From NCBI GenBank assembly GCA_922989275.2, contig OV277869.1:1116001-1180000 (forward strand): a DNA stretch of 64,000 nt, read 5' to 3'. The translations under genes were made by a program, and so were the position numbers. The notes under the pieces were generated by a model, which was not told the origin of the DNA, searched no databases, and saw only the letters and a program-made list of their open reading frames with translations. Below are positions 9,629 to 20,046 of this stretch, in pieces. Within the stretch, counting starts at the first letter, position 1. Every line of letters starts with the position of its first letter. This stretch comes from Gari tellinella. Its lineage: Eukaryota; Mollusca; Bivalvia; Cardiida; Psammobiidae.

Positions 9629-9834
9629 CAGTAAAACCTCGCTATTACGACCACTAAAACGAAGGCTAATTGAGTGTATAATAGACAGGTGACAGCTTAA
9701 AGCAAGGTTACAGTGAAACAGAAAGCTCCTATAGGAGCTTTCTGTTTCACTGTCTCCTTGCTTTAAGCGGTCACCTATCGTAAACACCCTAATAATTAAC
9801 AAAATTTAGTGGTCGTAATAGCGAGGTTTTACTG
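9629..9834. mobile_element. pogo/Tigger-like MITE with class II-type hairpin
   Basis: CAGTAAAACCTCGCTATTAC and GTAATAGCGAGGTTTTACTG are flanked by TA. It has the same core as the element 100 bp upstream with a few substitutions. Two copies this close suggest a hot region or local duplication. Confidence 0.9.
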
Positions 9835-10108
9835 TAGTTATTTATTAGTTTCTCTTTCTCCGTCGATATCAGAGTTAAAGATAAGTTCTTGTTGTTTCAT
9901 TCCGCAGTGCGGGGCAGTAACGAGTTGTCACATGACCTGCTATTTCTCAATGGTTGCTTCGAGTTATATTGCAGGATCCGTTATTAAATACGCGCCTTCG
10001 GCCTCGTGATTTAATGACTACGCATCTCAACTCCTATCCGTGTTTTATTGCCACAATAAAACACTGGTATGAATTTATTATTTCTTAATTGATAAATTTC
10101 TTACAGTC
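9835..10108. other. No gene seen; two short palindromes
   Basis: Contains ATTAAATACGCGCCTTCGG...CGTGATTTAAT near 9980-10015 and GTGTTTTATTGCCACAATAAAACAC at 10040-10065. No open frame of note. Confidence 0.4.
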
Positions 10109-11460
10109 TTAACACCAGTCATTATTTTTTGTAAAATTATACACACTTGGACTTTTCCAATAATGTTCTGAAATATATCTTATTCTTATATCTTGGAATT
10201 GAATACATTCCAATACAAAGTGGAATTCATTTTCTAAGATGGAACATACAATACATTTTCTATCATTGAATGCTATTGGCAACTTCCCTACATATTTTTC
10301 TGTAACATAAAGCCCTACTTTATTCATTAAGCCTATTATTCCAATTATGTACAAACTGGTCATTTAACTTTTGTTTTACAAGAAATATAAACACTTTTGC
10401 ATCACCGACAGTTTGTGATAACCAAACATGGTAGAACCATAAGCGACAAATAAGATATACAAAATTATTTATTTCATGCTCATCTTTCAGCAAATGATAT
10501 ATTTTTGTTATATATCTATCTTCTTTTGTATGTAAAATCTTAACCCAGTACTTAATAATATTTAAGCATCTTTTAGTTTGGTATGTAAATCTTCCTAGCT
10601 CTCCATAAATGAAATCATTTTGAGTCGTTTGTTTTACACGTAAAAGTTTTGTAGCAATATTGTAGGTGGGTCGTTTCGATAGGAGGTACATTCGAGAAGC
10701 CCCATATCTCACTACTATAATTCAAGGTGCATTCGAGAAGCCCCATATATCACTACCATAATTCAATGTGTATTCGAGAAGCCCCATACCTAACTACTAT
10801 AATTCAAGGTGTATTCGAGAAGCCCCATACCTAACTACTATAATTCAAGGTGTATTCGAGAAGCCCCATATCTCACTACTATAATTCAAGGTGTATTCGA
10901 GAAGACCCATACCTCACTACTATAATTCAAGGTGTATTCGAGAAGCCCCATACCTCACTACTATAATTCAAGGTGTATTCGAGAAGCCCCATACCTAACT
11001 ACTATAATTCAAGGTGCATTCGAGAAGCCCCATATCTCACTACTATAATTCAAGGTGAATTTGAGAAGCCCCATACCTCACTACTATAATTCAAGGTGTA
11101 TTCGAGAAGCCCCATACCTCACTACTATAATTCAAGGTGCATTCGAGAAGCCCCAAACCTCACTACTATAATTCAAGGTGTATTCGAGAAGCACCATACC
11201 TCACTACTATAATTCAAGGTGTATTCGAGAAACCCCATACCTCACTACATGTACTATATTTCAAGGTGTATTCGAGAAGCCCCATACCTCACTACTATAA
11301 TTCAATGTGTATTCGAGAAGCCCCATACCTCACTACTATAATTCAGTATTGGACTTATTAGTTTATCAAATAGTTCTAATTTGTGAGATGTGCTTATATA
11401 TGTAAACGTATGTAGGTGTAGGTGTTTATTCAGCTTAATTATAGCCTTGTGTACTTGACC
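10109..11460 (-). pseudogene. LINE ORF2 C-terminal fragment, interrupted by tandem repeats
   Basis: Three frames on the minus strand match the C-terminal region of invertebrate LINE polyproteins in order. HKLELFDKLISPILNYSSEV lies at about 11310-11390, YGELGRFTYQTKRCLNIIKY at 10540-10610, and a Cys-Cys-His-Cys segment (CIVC...EFHFVLEC) at 10200-10260. Frameshifts separate them. Between the first and second, the short stretch coding for ILNYSSEVWGFSNT has been amplified into the tandem array at 10686-11345. Confidence 0.75.
10686..11345 (-). repeat. 41-bp tandem repeat born inside a LINE ORF, ~16 copies
   Basis: The unit GGTGTATTCGAGAAGCCCCA plus TACCTCACTACTATAATTCAA repeats every 41 bp with few substitutions. 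Read on the minus strand, one unit encodes the LINE motif LNYSSEVWGFSNT, which occurs once in the intact family. Because 41 is not a multiple of three, the frame cycles and the plus-strand frame through it is artefactual. Confidence 0.9.
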
Positions 11461-11469
11461 CGCTAATGG

Positions 11470-11725
11470 GGGGCCCCCGTGGCCTAGTGGTATAGTCACT
11501 GTCACCACTGTGAGTTCGAATCCAAGTAGGGTCCTTCGGATTTTTCATGTGGGGAAGTCTTCCAGCTGGCTTGCGGAAGGTCGGTGGTTCTACCCAGTTG
11601 CTGATTTGTGCCTGAAACAGTGCATAAAGGACTTCTGGGGTCTTCCTCCACCTGTAATTAGCTTGACGTCGCGATATGACTGAAATACTGTTGAAAGCGA
11701 CGTAAAATCAAAACAAATGAAATCA
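11470..11725 (+). mobile_element. tRNA-derived SINE
   Basis: The head carries pol III signals: TGGCCTAGTGGTATAG (A box) and GAGTTCGAATCC (B box). The body CTTGCGGAAGGTCGGTGG, GTGCCTGAAACAGTGCA, TCTGGGGTCTTCCTCCACC and GATATGACTGAAATACTG resembles the conserved central domain of molluscan tRNA SINEs (recalled similarity, not searched). It ends GCGACGTAAAATCAAAACAA. It lies directly against the LINE fragment. Confidence 0.75.
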
Positions 11726-11909
11726 ATTGACCTGCTTATGCAATTTGTATAGCATAACACGACGTCTCATCCGGAACCTACATGTTTATAAATAGCCAGT
11801 GTACTTGGGGTAAAGCAGTGAAGGGAATATTTAGTCGTATTTTGACGCAGTGTTCATTTTAAACTGACAGGGTCCATAGAAATCACCCTATAGAAGCATT
11901 GCTTAACAA
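11726..11909. other. No gene seen
   Basis: Spacer between the SINE and the minisatellite. Confidence 0.4.
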
Positions 11910-12372
11910 GCTGACCGAATGGTCCCCGGCTTGTTTCATTTTCAGAAACAATATGGTCGACTGGTCCAAAGCTTGTTTTATTTCCAGAAATAATATGGCC
12001 GACTGGTCCCCCGCTTGTTTCATTTCCAGAAACAAGATGGCCGACTGGTCCCCCGCTTGTTTCATTTCCAGAAACAAGATGGCCGACTGGTCCCCCGTTT
12101 GTTTCATTTCCAGAAACAAGAAGGCCGACTGGTCCCCCGCTTGTTTCATTTCCAGAAACAAGATGGCCGACTGGTCCCCCGCTTGTTTCATTTCCAGAAA
12201 CAAGAAGGCCGACTGGTCCCCGGCTTGTTTCATTTCCAGAAACAAGATTGCCGACTGGTCCCCCGCTTGTTTCATTTCCAGAAACAAGAAGGCCGACTGG
12301 TCCCCCGCTTGTTTCATTTCCAGAAACAAGATTGCCGACTGGTCCCTCGTTTGTCTCATTTTCAGATGACCC
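11910..12372. repeat. 42-bp minisatellite, ~11 copies, open in several frames
   Basis: The unit TGGTCCCCCGCTTGTTTCAT + TTCCAGAAACAAGATGGCCG + AC is 42 bp, so frames stay open across the array on both strands. The longest, 11854-12471 minus, has an ATG, a 40-residue non-repetitive lead and 11 copies of a 14-residue unit (SGNETSGGPVGHLV) carrying an N-glycosylation sequon. There is no clear signal peptide. Copies differ mainly at one codon (CAT/CTT/AAT giving H/L/N). It may be a repeat protein or simply a minisatellite with multiple-of-three units; I favour the latter. Confidence 0.85.
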
Positions 12373-12604
12373 ACTGCTCACTTTCTTTATAACAGGCGAC
12401 GTTTGCAATATACAGAATGTCTTTTGAAATTCATTTAAATGTAATAATTTCATTAAAATATTACTATTCAAAAAGTGTACATTTTATACTATGCATAACA
12501 TGCAGTATGGATGCGTATCTACGGGCCCCTAGAGGAGCCCTAGCTCCAAAAACCTTTGCTAATCATAGTGTTAAACATCCAATATTAAATAATCATATAG
12601 ACGA

Positions 12605-13125
12605 TAAATAGGATTTGTTCCAGTGTAAGATCAAAATTTAATCCATTGAGTGAACATCGGGCCTTATATTTTCACGAGTGGCGAAGCCACGGGTGAAAAT
12701 ATAACAGTCTGATGTTCAACGAAATTTCGATCTTACACTGGAACAAATTACAATTATTCTATTTATTTATGCGTTTAAGCCACTTTTGTAAACGAAATTG
12801 TTCAACAATTGAAAGCGAAAGTGCATTATATACCCCGACATTTTCGTGACAGTTTGCCGTACAATGACGTCACTGATTTATTGATTTGACGTCATCGGAA
12901 TTACGTCGTTACTTCCGATCTTGGATTCGTGTTCTTCCGTTGAGTGGTTCGCAACAAATTAGGCTGCCGGAATGAAACGATAAGACACGGTTGACTACGA
13001 TTCTTGGGGAGCCCTACGGGGAACATTCGTAAAAGAAGCACGCGCGAAGATAATCCCACTGCTTGAAACAGTGAAATTATCAAGTGATATTCCACTGCTA
13101 TTTCCTAGTAATCCACCGAAAAGCA
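12605..13125 (-). mobile_element. Inverted-repeat element with CRE-like sites, copy 2
   Basis: Opposite-orientation relative of 4858-5350. A fold-back of CCAGTGTAAGATCAAAATTT against GATCTTACACTGG encloses TTCACGAGTGGCGAAGCCAC. The body has ATGACGTCACTG, GACGTCATCGG and TTACGTCGTTACTTCCGATC, then GAGCCCTACGGGG. Confidence 0.7.
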
Positions 13126-13145
13126 TAAAAAATTGAAATAAACTG

Positions 13146-13830
13146 TAATGAAAACAGTAATTTACTGGCATTATCCAACATTGGTTTCAGGAGTCAGTGA
13201 ATATAAGGCCACTATAGTGCTATTTCCTAGTAATCCACCGAAAAACATAAATAAATTGAAATAATTAAGGAATAATTCGAATATTTATTGTATTCATGGA
13301 GGTATGAAAAAAAAAAACCTGGTTACACTGTATGAAACCGCGAAGCGGTTTAATACAAAAATGTGACCAGGTTTTTTTTTTCATTTTTCCATGAATACAA
13401 TAAATATTACGAATTATTCCTTATAATTTAATATCACTTCTGAATTTAAGAAAGTAGTTAAATAGAGAATCTGACGCGAATGTTCTTTTTAACGCTTTTA
13501 AAACGTAGGTTGTAGTCCCTCCGCAATATATATTTTCCGCCAAAATGCGACTTTGTTATGTAGTAAAGTCGACGTCAATGACGTCATTTGGCATCCTGCT
13601 TCATGCAGCGCTTGTGAAGAGCAGTTGGACTAAGGGAAAGTAGTCCTGACAAGGCGTGGCCTGAATTTTATTTTTTCATGGAGTAATGAAACAAAAATTA
13701 CAGCCAATCACAGCTAACCAAATGTAAAGAAAACAAACAATATTAAATTATACTGTAATGAAAACGGTAATTTACTGGTATTATCCAACATTGGTTTCAG
13801 GAGTCAGTGATTTAAAGGCCACTTTAGTGC
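13146..13830. repeat. Direct ~77-bp repeats flanking a 530-bp segment
   Basis: CTGTAATGAAAACAGTAATT through CAGGAGTCAGTGA and AAGGCCACTATAGTGC occurs at 13146-13222 and again at 13752-13830 in the same orientation. The intervening segment holds the palindrome at 13267-13433 and a CRE-like ATGACGTCAT at 13579-13588. Confidence 0.7.
13267..13433. mobile_element. Palindromic MITE, GGAATAATTC ends
   Basis: GGAATAATTCGAATATTTAT and its inverse, then TTGTATTCATGGA/TCCATGAATACAA, A-rich and T-rich tracts, AACCTGGTTACA/TGTGACCAGGTT, and a tip of GAAACCGCGAAGCGGTTT. Nearly the whole element is a single hairpin. Confidence 0.85.
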
Positions 13831-13861
13831 AAACAGTATTTGACTGTTCTGGTTGATTCAG

Positions 13862-14070
13862 CTACAATGGTGACAACGTTATTCTTTCCTAATAAACGCG
13901 TTTACGCTTAAACTTTTACTTCCTTTGCCAAACAGTTTAGAGCCAGATCAGACGCCGGGTAACCCGGCGTCTGATCAGGCTCCAAACTGTTTGCCACTTT
14001 GATTTATAAACATAGTCAGATTTGTCGTTTCGCCATTTTAACGCATTGCGTTTGTGTTGCTTTATTTTTC
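13862..14070. mobile_element. Degenerate CAGTGGAGA-family MITE with class I hairpin
   Basis: ACGTTATTCTTTCCTAATAA and CGCGTTTACGCTTAAAC precede an intact class I hairpin (13930-13996), followed by GTCAGATTTGTC and CATTGCGTTTGTG. The terminal CAGTGGAGA sequences are decayed. It lies about 275 bp past the stop codon of the 14.3-kb gene. Confidence 0.7.
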
Positions 14071-14161
14071 CCTAGAAACTAACTGCCAACGTAATGACAT
14101 GAAAGAGTAGAAGTGACAAGTTTTTGACAATGTAAAAGATACATGTATATATATTATATCT

Positions 14162-14167
14162 TTTATT
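14162..14167 (-). promoter_or_regulatory. Candidate poly(A) signal (AATAAA) of the 14.3-kb gene
   Basis: AATAAA on the minus strand, 178 nt past the stop codon at 14345. The first canonical hexamer downstream; cleavage not verified. Confidence 0.35.
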
Positions 14168-14344
14168 CACCAAACGATTCCGACCAAGTTAAACGTCAAT
14201 TTCTCACCGTCTGATCAGGCACCGAAAGTTTTAGAATTTGATATCGCTATTTTGGGCAAAATGCATAGCGTTCAATATACCGTCATTGTGAGACTGAGGT
14301 TCAAGTGGTTTTGGCTTCAGCAGATTCTAAGCGTATTGTGGTCG

Positions 14345-15190
14345 TTAATTATTGAGAAATATTTCACACACAGAATCGTAGGAATTGTTACACTCTCTAT
14401 CATACCATTTCCTTGTGCTGCTACCTTCTTGAACCTTACACAGCTCCGAATTGCCGTTTGATGGCTCCGATAGTGACCACTTATCAACATCAGGGTCAGG
14501 GCCGTTCTTGTAGTTAAAATTAGTGTATGGTGCTTGGCGATGACCGTCGATGTAGATGGTTCCGGTGTACCCCCTTCCGAGGAGAAGCTTATCAATCGCA
14601 TTGTACCTAGCTAAAGTGTTGATATTCACGAGATGTCCATTGTCTTTGTCCTTACACATTTCCTCTGTTCTAGACTTTGTAGAACCGTGAGAGTTATACC
14701 ACAAACAAAAACCATCTACTACCTCGTACGGCGAAGGACACTTCCTTTGGTAAGGACCACGCGGAGGTCTACCACATCCGTCTTCCTCGGTTTCAGTCCA
14801 CGTGGAAGGGTAGGTACATAGGGTGTTGTTGAGTCCACATTGCCTAGTCCTTTGGGTCAAGGTGTACAGTCCTGGCCATTCCGGACATTCCGACCACTCA
14901 GACCATTGTCCGCACGCCATCAAATGGCAAACGTAGGTAAAGAACGTTTCTTTTCCCTGAGGTCCCGTTTGCTCCACAATCTCCTTTTCTCGCTCCCTTA
15001 TTTCTGCATCCAGCGCTCCTGCAAGATCCTTGAACCCTTTACCAAGAAGTTGCAACACTGGGTGGTTAAATTTGTTGCCTAAGTTCAACACATAATCAAT
15101 GGTAAATGATTCATTGGCCATCCAGTCTGCAACACTCACAGACACGTTACAAACACAGAACAGTAGAAGAGCACATACTTTAGCTGACAT
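14345..15190 (-). CDS. Secreted TSP1-CTLD protein, alpha subfamily copy 2
   Basis: A 281-residue single-exon product, collinear with the 1.0-kb gene: signal peptide 1-21, helical neck to about 80, TSP1-like module with WSEWSEC at 96-102, and a long-form CTLD from C151 with cysteines at the same six positions. EPS is at 242-244 and WYD at 262-264. Sequons are at N26, N121 and N268. By hand count it differs from copy 1 at about 10 of the first 150 residues but at about 44 of the 131 CTLD residues, so the recognition domain has diverged much faster than the rest. A secreted lectin-like recognition protein is inferred; the ligand is unknown. The start is fixed by the conserved MSAKVC and the signal peptide. 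Confidence 0.92.
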   Translation of the reverse strand: MSAKVCALLLFCVCNVSVSVADWMANESFTIDYVLNLGNKFNHPVLQLLGKGFKDLAGALDAEIREREKEIVEQTGPQGKETFFTYVCHLMACGQWSEWSECPEWPGLYTLTQRTRQCGLNNTLCTYPSTWTETEEDGCGRPPRGPYQRKCPSPYEVVDGFCLWYNSHGSTKSRTEEMCKDKDNGHLVNINTLARYNAIDKLLLGRGYTGTIYIDGHRQAPYTNFNYKNGPDPDVDKWSLSEPSNGNSELCKVQEGSSTRKWYDRECNNSYDSVCEIFLNN

Positions 15191-15245
15191 CGCTTTGTTT
15201 TGCTCGGAACTACTTTGCGTCAGTCCTTGATAGTTGACAAACAGG

Positions 15246-15255
15246 CTATTTATTC
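15246..15255 (-). promoter_or_regulatory. Candidate TATA-like box of the 14.3-kb gene
   Basis: The minus strand reads GAATAAATAG, 56-65 bp upstream of the ATG. A start near 15221 would give a leader of about 30 nt. Motif evidence only. Confidence 0.4.
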
Positions 15256-15270
15256 TTGGCTAATGTACAG

Positions 15271-16084
15271 TTTAAACAACGAGCTGTTGCTGCATTTGTA
15301 ATCTTGTGAACACTTAAAACAGTAATGAGACAGATATGAGAGAGGCCATTGTAAAACATTTGTTAGTTTTTTGTCCCTTATGTTATAAGAATACGAGTAT
15401 AATGGGTGAATGGGTGTTTATTTGCCCTTAAAAAATCTTTTGTGTGTTCTTATGTCTGTTTTAGTCCTGTCTGCATGTTTGTGCGTGCGTGTGAGAGTTT
15501 AAGCTCAAAAGGCACATTTCAAAGCGCTTTAAGGGTGCATCAAACCCATAAGCATTTTATTTTATTATAAAACTTTTTTTCTATCATTGTTTTTTTGGAA
15601 GAACTGTTTATGATGAAAGGATAAATGAGAAAATTTTACCCATTCAGAGTACAAGCTTCAGTAAAATCTATTTCAAACAAAACAAACATGGTAATTTGGG
15701 TTTTCTTTATTTATTTCATGTCTAAGGTGGTATTTGCACATATAGAAACCAAATTTAGACTAAGCAGCACCAGGTTTGAACAATATGGATCCTTGAATAT
15801 CAAAAATACGCTTTTTATATTGCATGATTTTATTAGATTTTTTTATTTTATGAAAAAAAGTAAAACAGTTTGAAAATGATATAGTTCTAGTATTAAACTT
15901 TTTCTTATATTCTATCAGAAGAAAGCCCATGCTAAGGCAGTTCAAAATATGAAAAGAAATTGAAAGGTCAGTGTTGAAAATTTTGAGTTATTAAAGTAAA
16001 AAGAGATATCTCCCTTTACAAAATTTACAAAAAAGTACCATATCGATGATATTTAGAGCTTCCCAAACAAAAAAAACAAGGTAA
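15271..16084. other. No gene seen
   Basis: AT-rich sequence. The short frames here (for example 15625-15873) have no recognisable features and biased composition. Confidence 0.45.
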
Positions 16085-17135
16085 CAAATAACTATAACAA
16101 TGAACTAATTCTGTACAGTTCTTTATTAATACATAATTGGTTGTAAAATCACATGCAAATGAGGTTAACAATGTACTAGTAACAAAAAACTAATAATGAA
16201 CTACCAACAATGAACTAATAAAGAACTAACAATGAACCAATTATGTACTGTCGATCACAACCATGAACTGTTAACAATGTACTAATTATGTACTTATAAC
16301 AATGTACTAATGCAGAACTGTTAACAATGTACTAATTCTGCACCAACTCTGAGCTATACATAAGCATGCAGATTAAATTGACCCCTTTGTCAATTTAAAA
16401 CAAGCAATTTTCCTTCAATGAAACTTTTGATTTGTAAAAAGAATATGCGGCAGCCTATAACAAAACGTTAAACTTCTATCTAGATAAACAGTACATGCAT
16501 TATTCTATAGTTTAGAGGTCGAGTCAATTTGTAAACAATCACGGACAATTCTCATGAACTAACCTTCATCGGCTTCGCTAACAAAACACAGTTGAAAACC
16601 CAAGCATCGTCGACTGCGTGTATTAACGGTTCAACTTCACACTTTATGCAAGATATCTTGGACAAACATCGCTCCGCTGTTGGTTACAATTAATTTTCCA
16701 GATTTGAATTTCCTGCCGAATTCTCCCGAAGTGGAGAGTAGATTCAAAAAGGGGAATAACCGCACGTAAACAATGATGAACTATTAATGTACTATCCAGA
16801 TTGTTCAAGTTTAATTATGAACCAATGCTGAACAGTTATAGAAGAACTATGTTAAATGATGAACTATTAATGTACTATCCAGATTTTTTAAGAACCAATG
16901 CTATACAGTAGAAGAAAGTTAATGTTCAATGCTGAATTAATACCGAACTGTCTGCTTAATGCTGAACTATCAAAGTACTCTGGTGAATCTGAAATATAGT
17001 ACATTCATTGTCAGGGGTCTAATCATGTACTTTTCAATGATGTACTAATACTGAACCACAATTATGTATTAAACAGTACAGTATTGGTTCATTATTGGTT
17101 CATAATTAGTTATTTGATTCATTTTTTGGGGGGGT
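16085..17135. repeat. Fold-back element filled with degenerate AATGTACTAAT-type repeats
   Basis: CAAATAACTATAACAATGAA at the left is inverted at the right end as TTCATAATTAGTTATTTG. Both arms are packed with variants of AACAATGAACTAAT and AACAATGTACTAAT with a loose 12-15 bp period. The middle (16370-16760) is unique-looking and has no long frame. Confidence 0.6.
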
Positions 17136-17269
17136 TTATCACATTTGGTGCCTGTTTTCTCTTAAATTAGTTTTTGTATGAAGAAATACTACCATAGACA
17201 GGAAATAAATAACACACAACCAAATTATCATATTTGTTTTCATTTGAAACGGATTTTATTGAAGCGGGC

Positions 17270-17480
17270 TGTTTGAAAAGGACAAAATAAGAAAGAGTGG
17301 GTGGGGTACATTTTACATGGCCGTAGAGCCAACTGTTGTTCACCAACATGTACACTTTTTCTATTTTTTCTTTCATCTTAAACAAGCTCTTCAATACAAA
17401 ACCATTTTAGAGTGTTTTCAAATACTTTGAAATTTTTCTAAATTCATGAGTTTCATACACCCTTATAAAGTTAAAGGGCT
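17270..17480 (-). repeat. Dispersed repeat X, copy 1
   Basis: GCTGTTTGAAAAGGACAAAA, GTAGAGCCAA, CAAGCTCTTCAATACAAAACC and AGTGTTTTCAAATACTTTGA are matched in the opposite orientation at 32895-33095. Family unknown. Confidence 0.55.
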
Positions 17481-17664
17481 GTCGTTTTTTATACTACACC
17501 CAACATACGGAAGACAACTTTAATAAACGTTGATTTCACTCTGTCAAAACAAGCTCTGTTTGGACATTCTGTATTCATGTTAAATAGAAATGTTTGACAG
17601 AGAAAATAAATTGAGAAATATTAGATCTATATAAGTGATTACTTTTTGACGGGTAAACACAATT

Positions 17665-18387
17665 TCCGATTTTTGCAATATTGTGAACCTTTGCCACCAG
17701 GATATGCGTTTTGTCTGCAGACATATGTGAGAAAGTCCTAGGACTTAAACAGGAATGACACAGAATGTCCACCAAACATGCCGATCGTAGTAGGACAAAA
17801 ATAGCCACGTGATACTTTGTCGTGGACGCGGACAAGACGAAGAATACAAATATAGTAAATGCGAAAGCCTTCCGCATATTCTTGAAAGCTTCTTTTCATT
17901 GTCCGTATCATTCCTAAACACTTCCTAATGATTCTGCATCTTCCAGACGGTAAAATTGTACGCGTCGAAATTTTGGTCGTGAGCAAACTTTGGACGCGGA
18001 AATGAACTTCCTGACACCTTTCTCAACCAGTATGCATCGCCAGAACACCCGGCCTTTACTAATGCATTCCGGCACTTCCGTAACCGTTCCTGAAAGCTTC
18101 CGTGGTAAAGATGGATTCGCGGGTCGATGGGAAGACATGCGGAAGACAAGCGGAAGGTTCCCCAAATCCTTCTGGAACGTGCGGACCCGGTGCGGTTCAG
18201 TATAGGTGAGTGCGATGAACCGCCACGGACAAAGTGTCACGTATCTATTTTAGTCCTACTACGATCGGCATGTTCGGTGGACATTCTGTGCCATTCCTGT
18301 TTAATTCCTAGGACTGTCTGAAGTATGTCTGCAGACAGTACGCAGAGCTCGGTGGCAGAGGTTCACAATAACAACGCTAAAAATCGG
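17665..18387. mobile_element. Fold-back element with ~175-bp inverted arms
   Basis: The left arm (17665-17840) and right arm (18213-18387) are inverted copies. Shared pieces include CCGATTTTT, GTGAACCT.TGCCACC, GTCTGCAGACATA, GTCCTAGGA and CATGCCGATCGTAGTAGGAC. The 370-bp centre has overlapping short frames on both strands but nothing recognisable. Long-arm, low-coding structure fits a non-autonomous DNA transposon. Confidence 0.8.
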
Positions 18388-18483
18388 ACATTGTTTCATA
18401 CCTGACGCGGAAGCTATGACGAAATGTCATTTTTGATTCCGCAAACCTTCCTTATCTTATCCGCACTCTAATGGAAGTCAGGC

Positions 18484-18700
18484 ATAACGCGGCGTCTGAT
18501 CAGGATCCAAACTATTTGACACTCGTTTTGAAAAAAAATCAGTCATACATCCTTTTTTCTTAACTTTAAAATGACATTGCAGACACAGAACTGAAGTAGA
18601 CGACAATAAAGCGGTGAAGGGGCGGGTCAAAAATCTCCCGAATAATGTGATCATGAAAAGAATAACATGATCCCCTGTAACATGACCCCCTTCTTGTCTC
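18484..18700. mobile_element. piggyBac-like MITE fragment with half class I hairpin
   Basis: ACGCGGCGTCTGATCAGGAT and CCAAACTATTTGACACTCG form the right half of a class I hairpin. GTAGACGACAATAAAGCGGTGAA and AATGTGATCATGAAA match the interior and end of the TTAACCCTTTCATGATC family. Confidence 0.6.
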
Positions 18701-18767
18701 AACTAGTTAGCTCATTCACTGAATTACCGCTGATTAATTGCAAACAGGTTGTATCCTGATATTGTTC

Positions 18768-19264
18768 GATTTTTCTGACCTGTCGGAGTTATTTTTAGAA
18801 CAGAATAGTTCATAATGGTAAATAGATAACAGGGTAACATCGGATCTATATAGTCGTACACTTTCCAACTTGAGATAACATGATCCTCGTGCAGCACGAG
18901 ACCCTTGCGCTAACTTTACTGATATTTTATTCTCTCCCAACAAACGCATTTATATACTAAAACTATTATTTCCATTGCAAACAGGTTGGAGCCAGATCAG
19001 ACGCCGGGTTACCCGGCGTCTGATCAGGCTCCAACCTGTTTGCCACTCAGATTAAAAATATAAATAAAATTTCTTAAAGTAAATTTCCACAGTTTAGTGC
19101 ATTGCGTTTGCGTTTAAACGGGAAAGAATAAGGTATCCTCTACTGTACATTGCGCACAAAAATTACAGCTATCCGTATTATTAACCGTATGTAGAGAAAG
19201 CTCATCCCTTTGAAAGTTTTAGAATGTTCCAATCTAAAAATAACTCCGACAGGTCAGAAGAAAA
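18768..19264. mobile_element. Composite inverted-repeat element with class I hairpin, copy 2
   Basis: Opposite-orientation copy of 2716-3195, bounded by TTCTGACCTGTCGGAGTTAT and AATAACTCCGACAGGTCAGA. The class I hairpin is at 18979-19043 and GGTATCCTCTACTG marks the inner MITE end. The two copies are close to full length. Confidence 0.75.
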
Positions 19265-19412
19265 CACTAATAATACTCAGTGTTATTTTTTAAGCACTCA
19301 TTACGATATTATTTAACTATTCACTGCCAAAGACGCCAGAATGCGACTATGCAAACAGTTTGGAACCTGGTCAGAAACTGCCTTACGCGGAGAGTGATTA
19401 GGATTCATACTA

Positions 19413-19629
19413 CTGTAAAACAGGTATTTTTCGCGTCATGAATAATTCGCGTGATGCGATTTTGTATTAATTCGCGATATCATGCAATATTTCTAGCAGA
19501 TGGTAGCTTTAATAAGGCACATTCTGCTTTACTTGCAACCTGCTTTAAGAAGTCGCCTATTTTCAAAACTAGAGACAGTCGCGAATTAACACGTAAATTA
19601 TATTCTCGCGAATAAAACCGGTTTTACAG
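19413..19629. mobile_element. MITE, CTGTAAAACMGGTTTT ends, with class II remnant
   Basis: CTGTAAAACAGGTATTTTTCGCG and CGCGAATAAAACCGGTTTTACAG are inverted and flanked by TA. Inside is a broken class II core (GGCACATTCTGCTTTACTTG, CAACCTGCTTTAAG) with TAGCAGATGGTAGC from the TTAA family, so one MITE probably landed in the other. Confidence 0.7.
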
Positions 19630-19800
19630 TATTTCAAAGTCGTGTCGATATTTCTTCAGTCAAAACAGTCCTAAATCTGAGGATTAAAGCAGACTTCGAT
19701 ACTTAGCAGGGAAAGAGTTAAGTCACATTTCCCAAAATATTAATTTGAGAAAGAAAAAGATAAATAGATAAATTTGATAATGAAAAGGTTAACCCCGTTA

Positions 19801-20046
19801 CAGTGGAGAATATGTTATTCTTTCCCGTTTAAACGCAAACGTACGCAAACGCAAAGCACTAAAACGTAGAAAAGAACAACTTTTGGACAATTCTGATAAT
19901 TCATGTTTATCTTGGTGGCAAACAGTTTGGAGCCTGATCAGACGCCGGGTTACCCGGCGTCTGATCTGGCTCCAAACTGTTTGCACTGCAAATAATAGTT
20001 TTAGCGTAAACGCGTTTATTGGGAAATAATAACAGATTCTCCACTG
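19801..20046. mobile_element. MITE, CAGTGGAGA family with class I hairpin
   Basis: Complete element of 246 bp flanked by TA. The AAACGCAAACGTACGCAAACGC arm is on the left; the hairpin loop is GGGTTACCC. Confidence 0.95.

Noticed and set aside
11137..11361. Repetitive plus-strand protein (SRSPxPHYYNS)
   Set aside because: Artefact of the 41-bp repeat, whose coding relevance is on the minus strand as LINE sequence.
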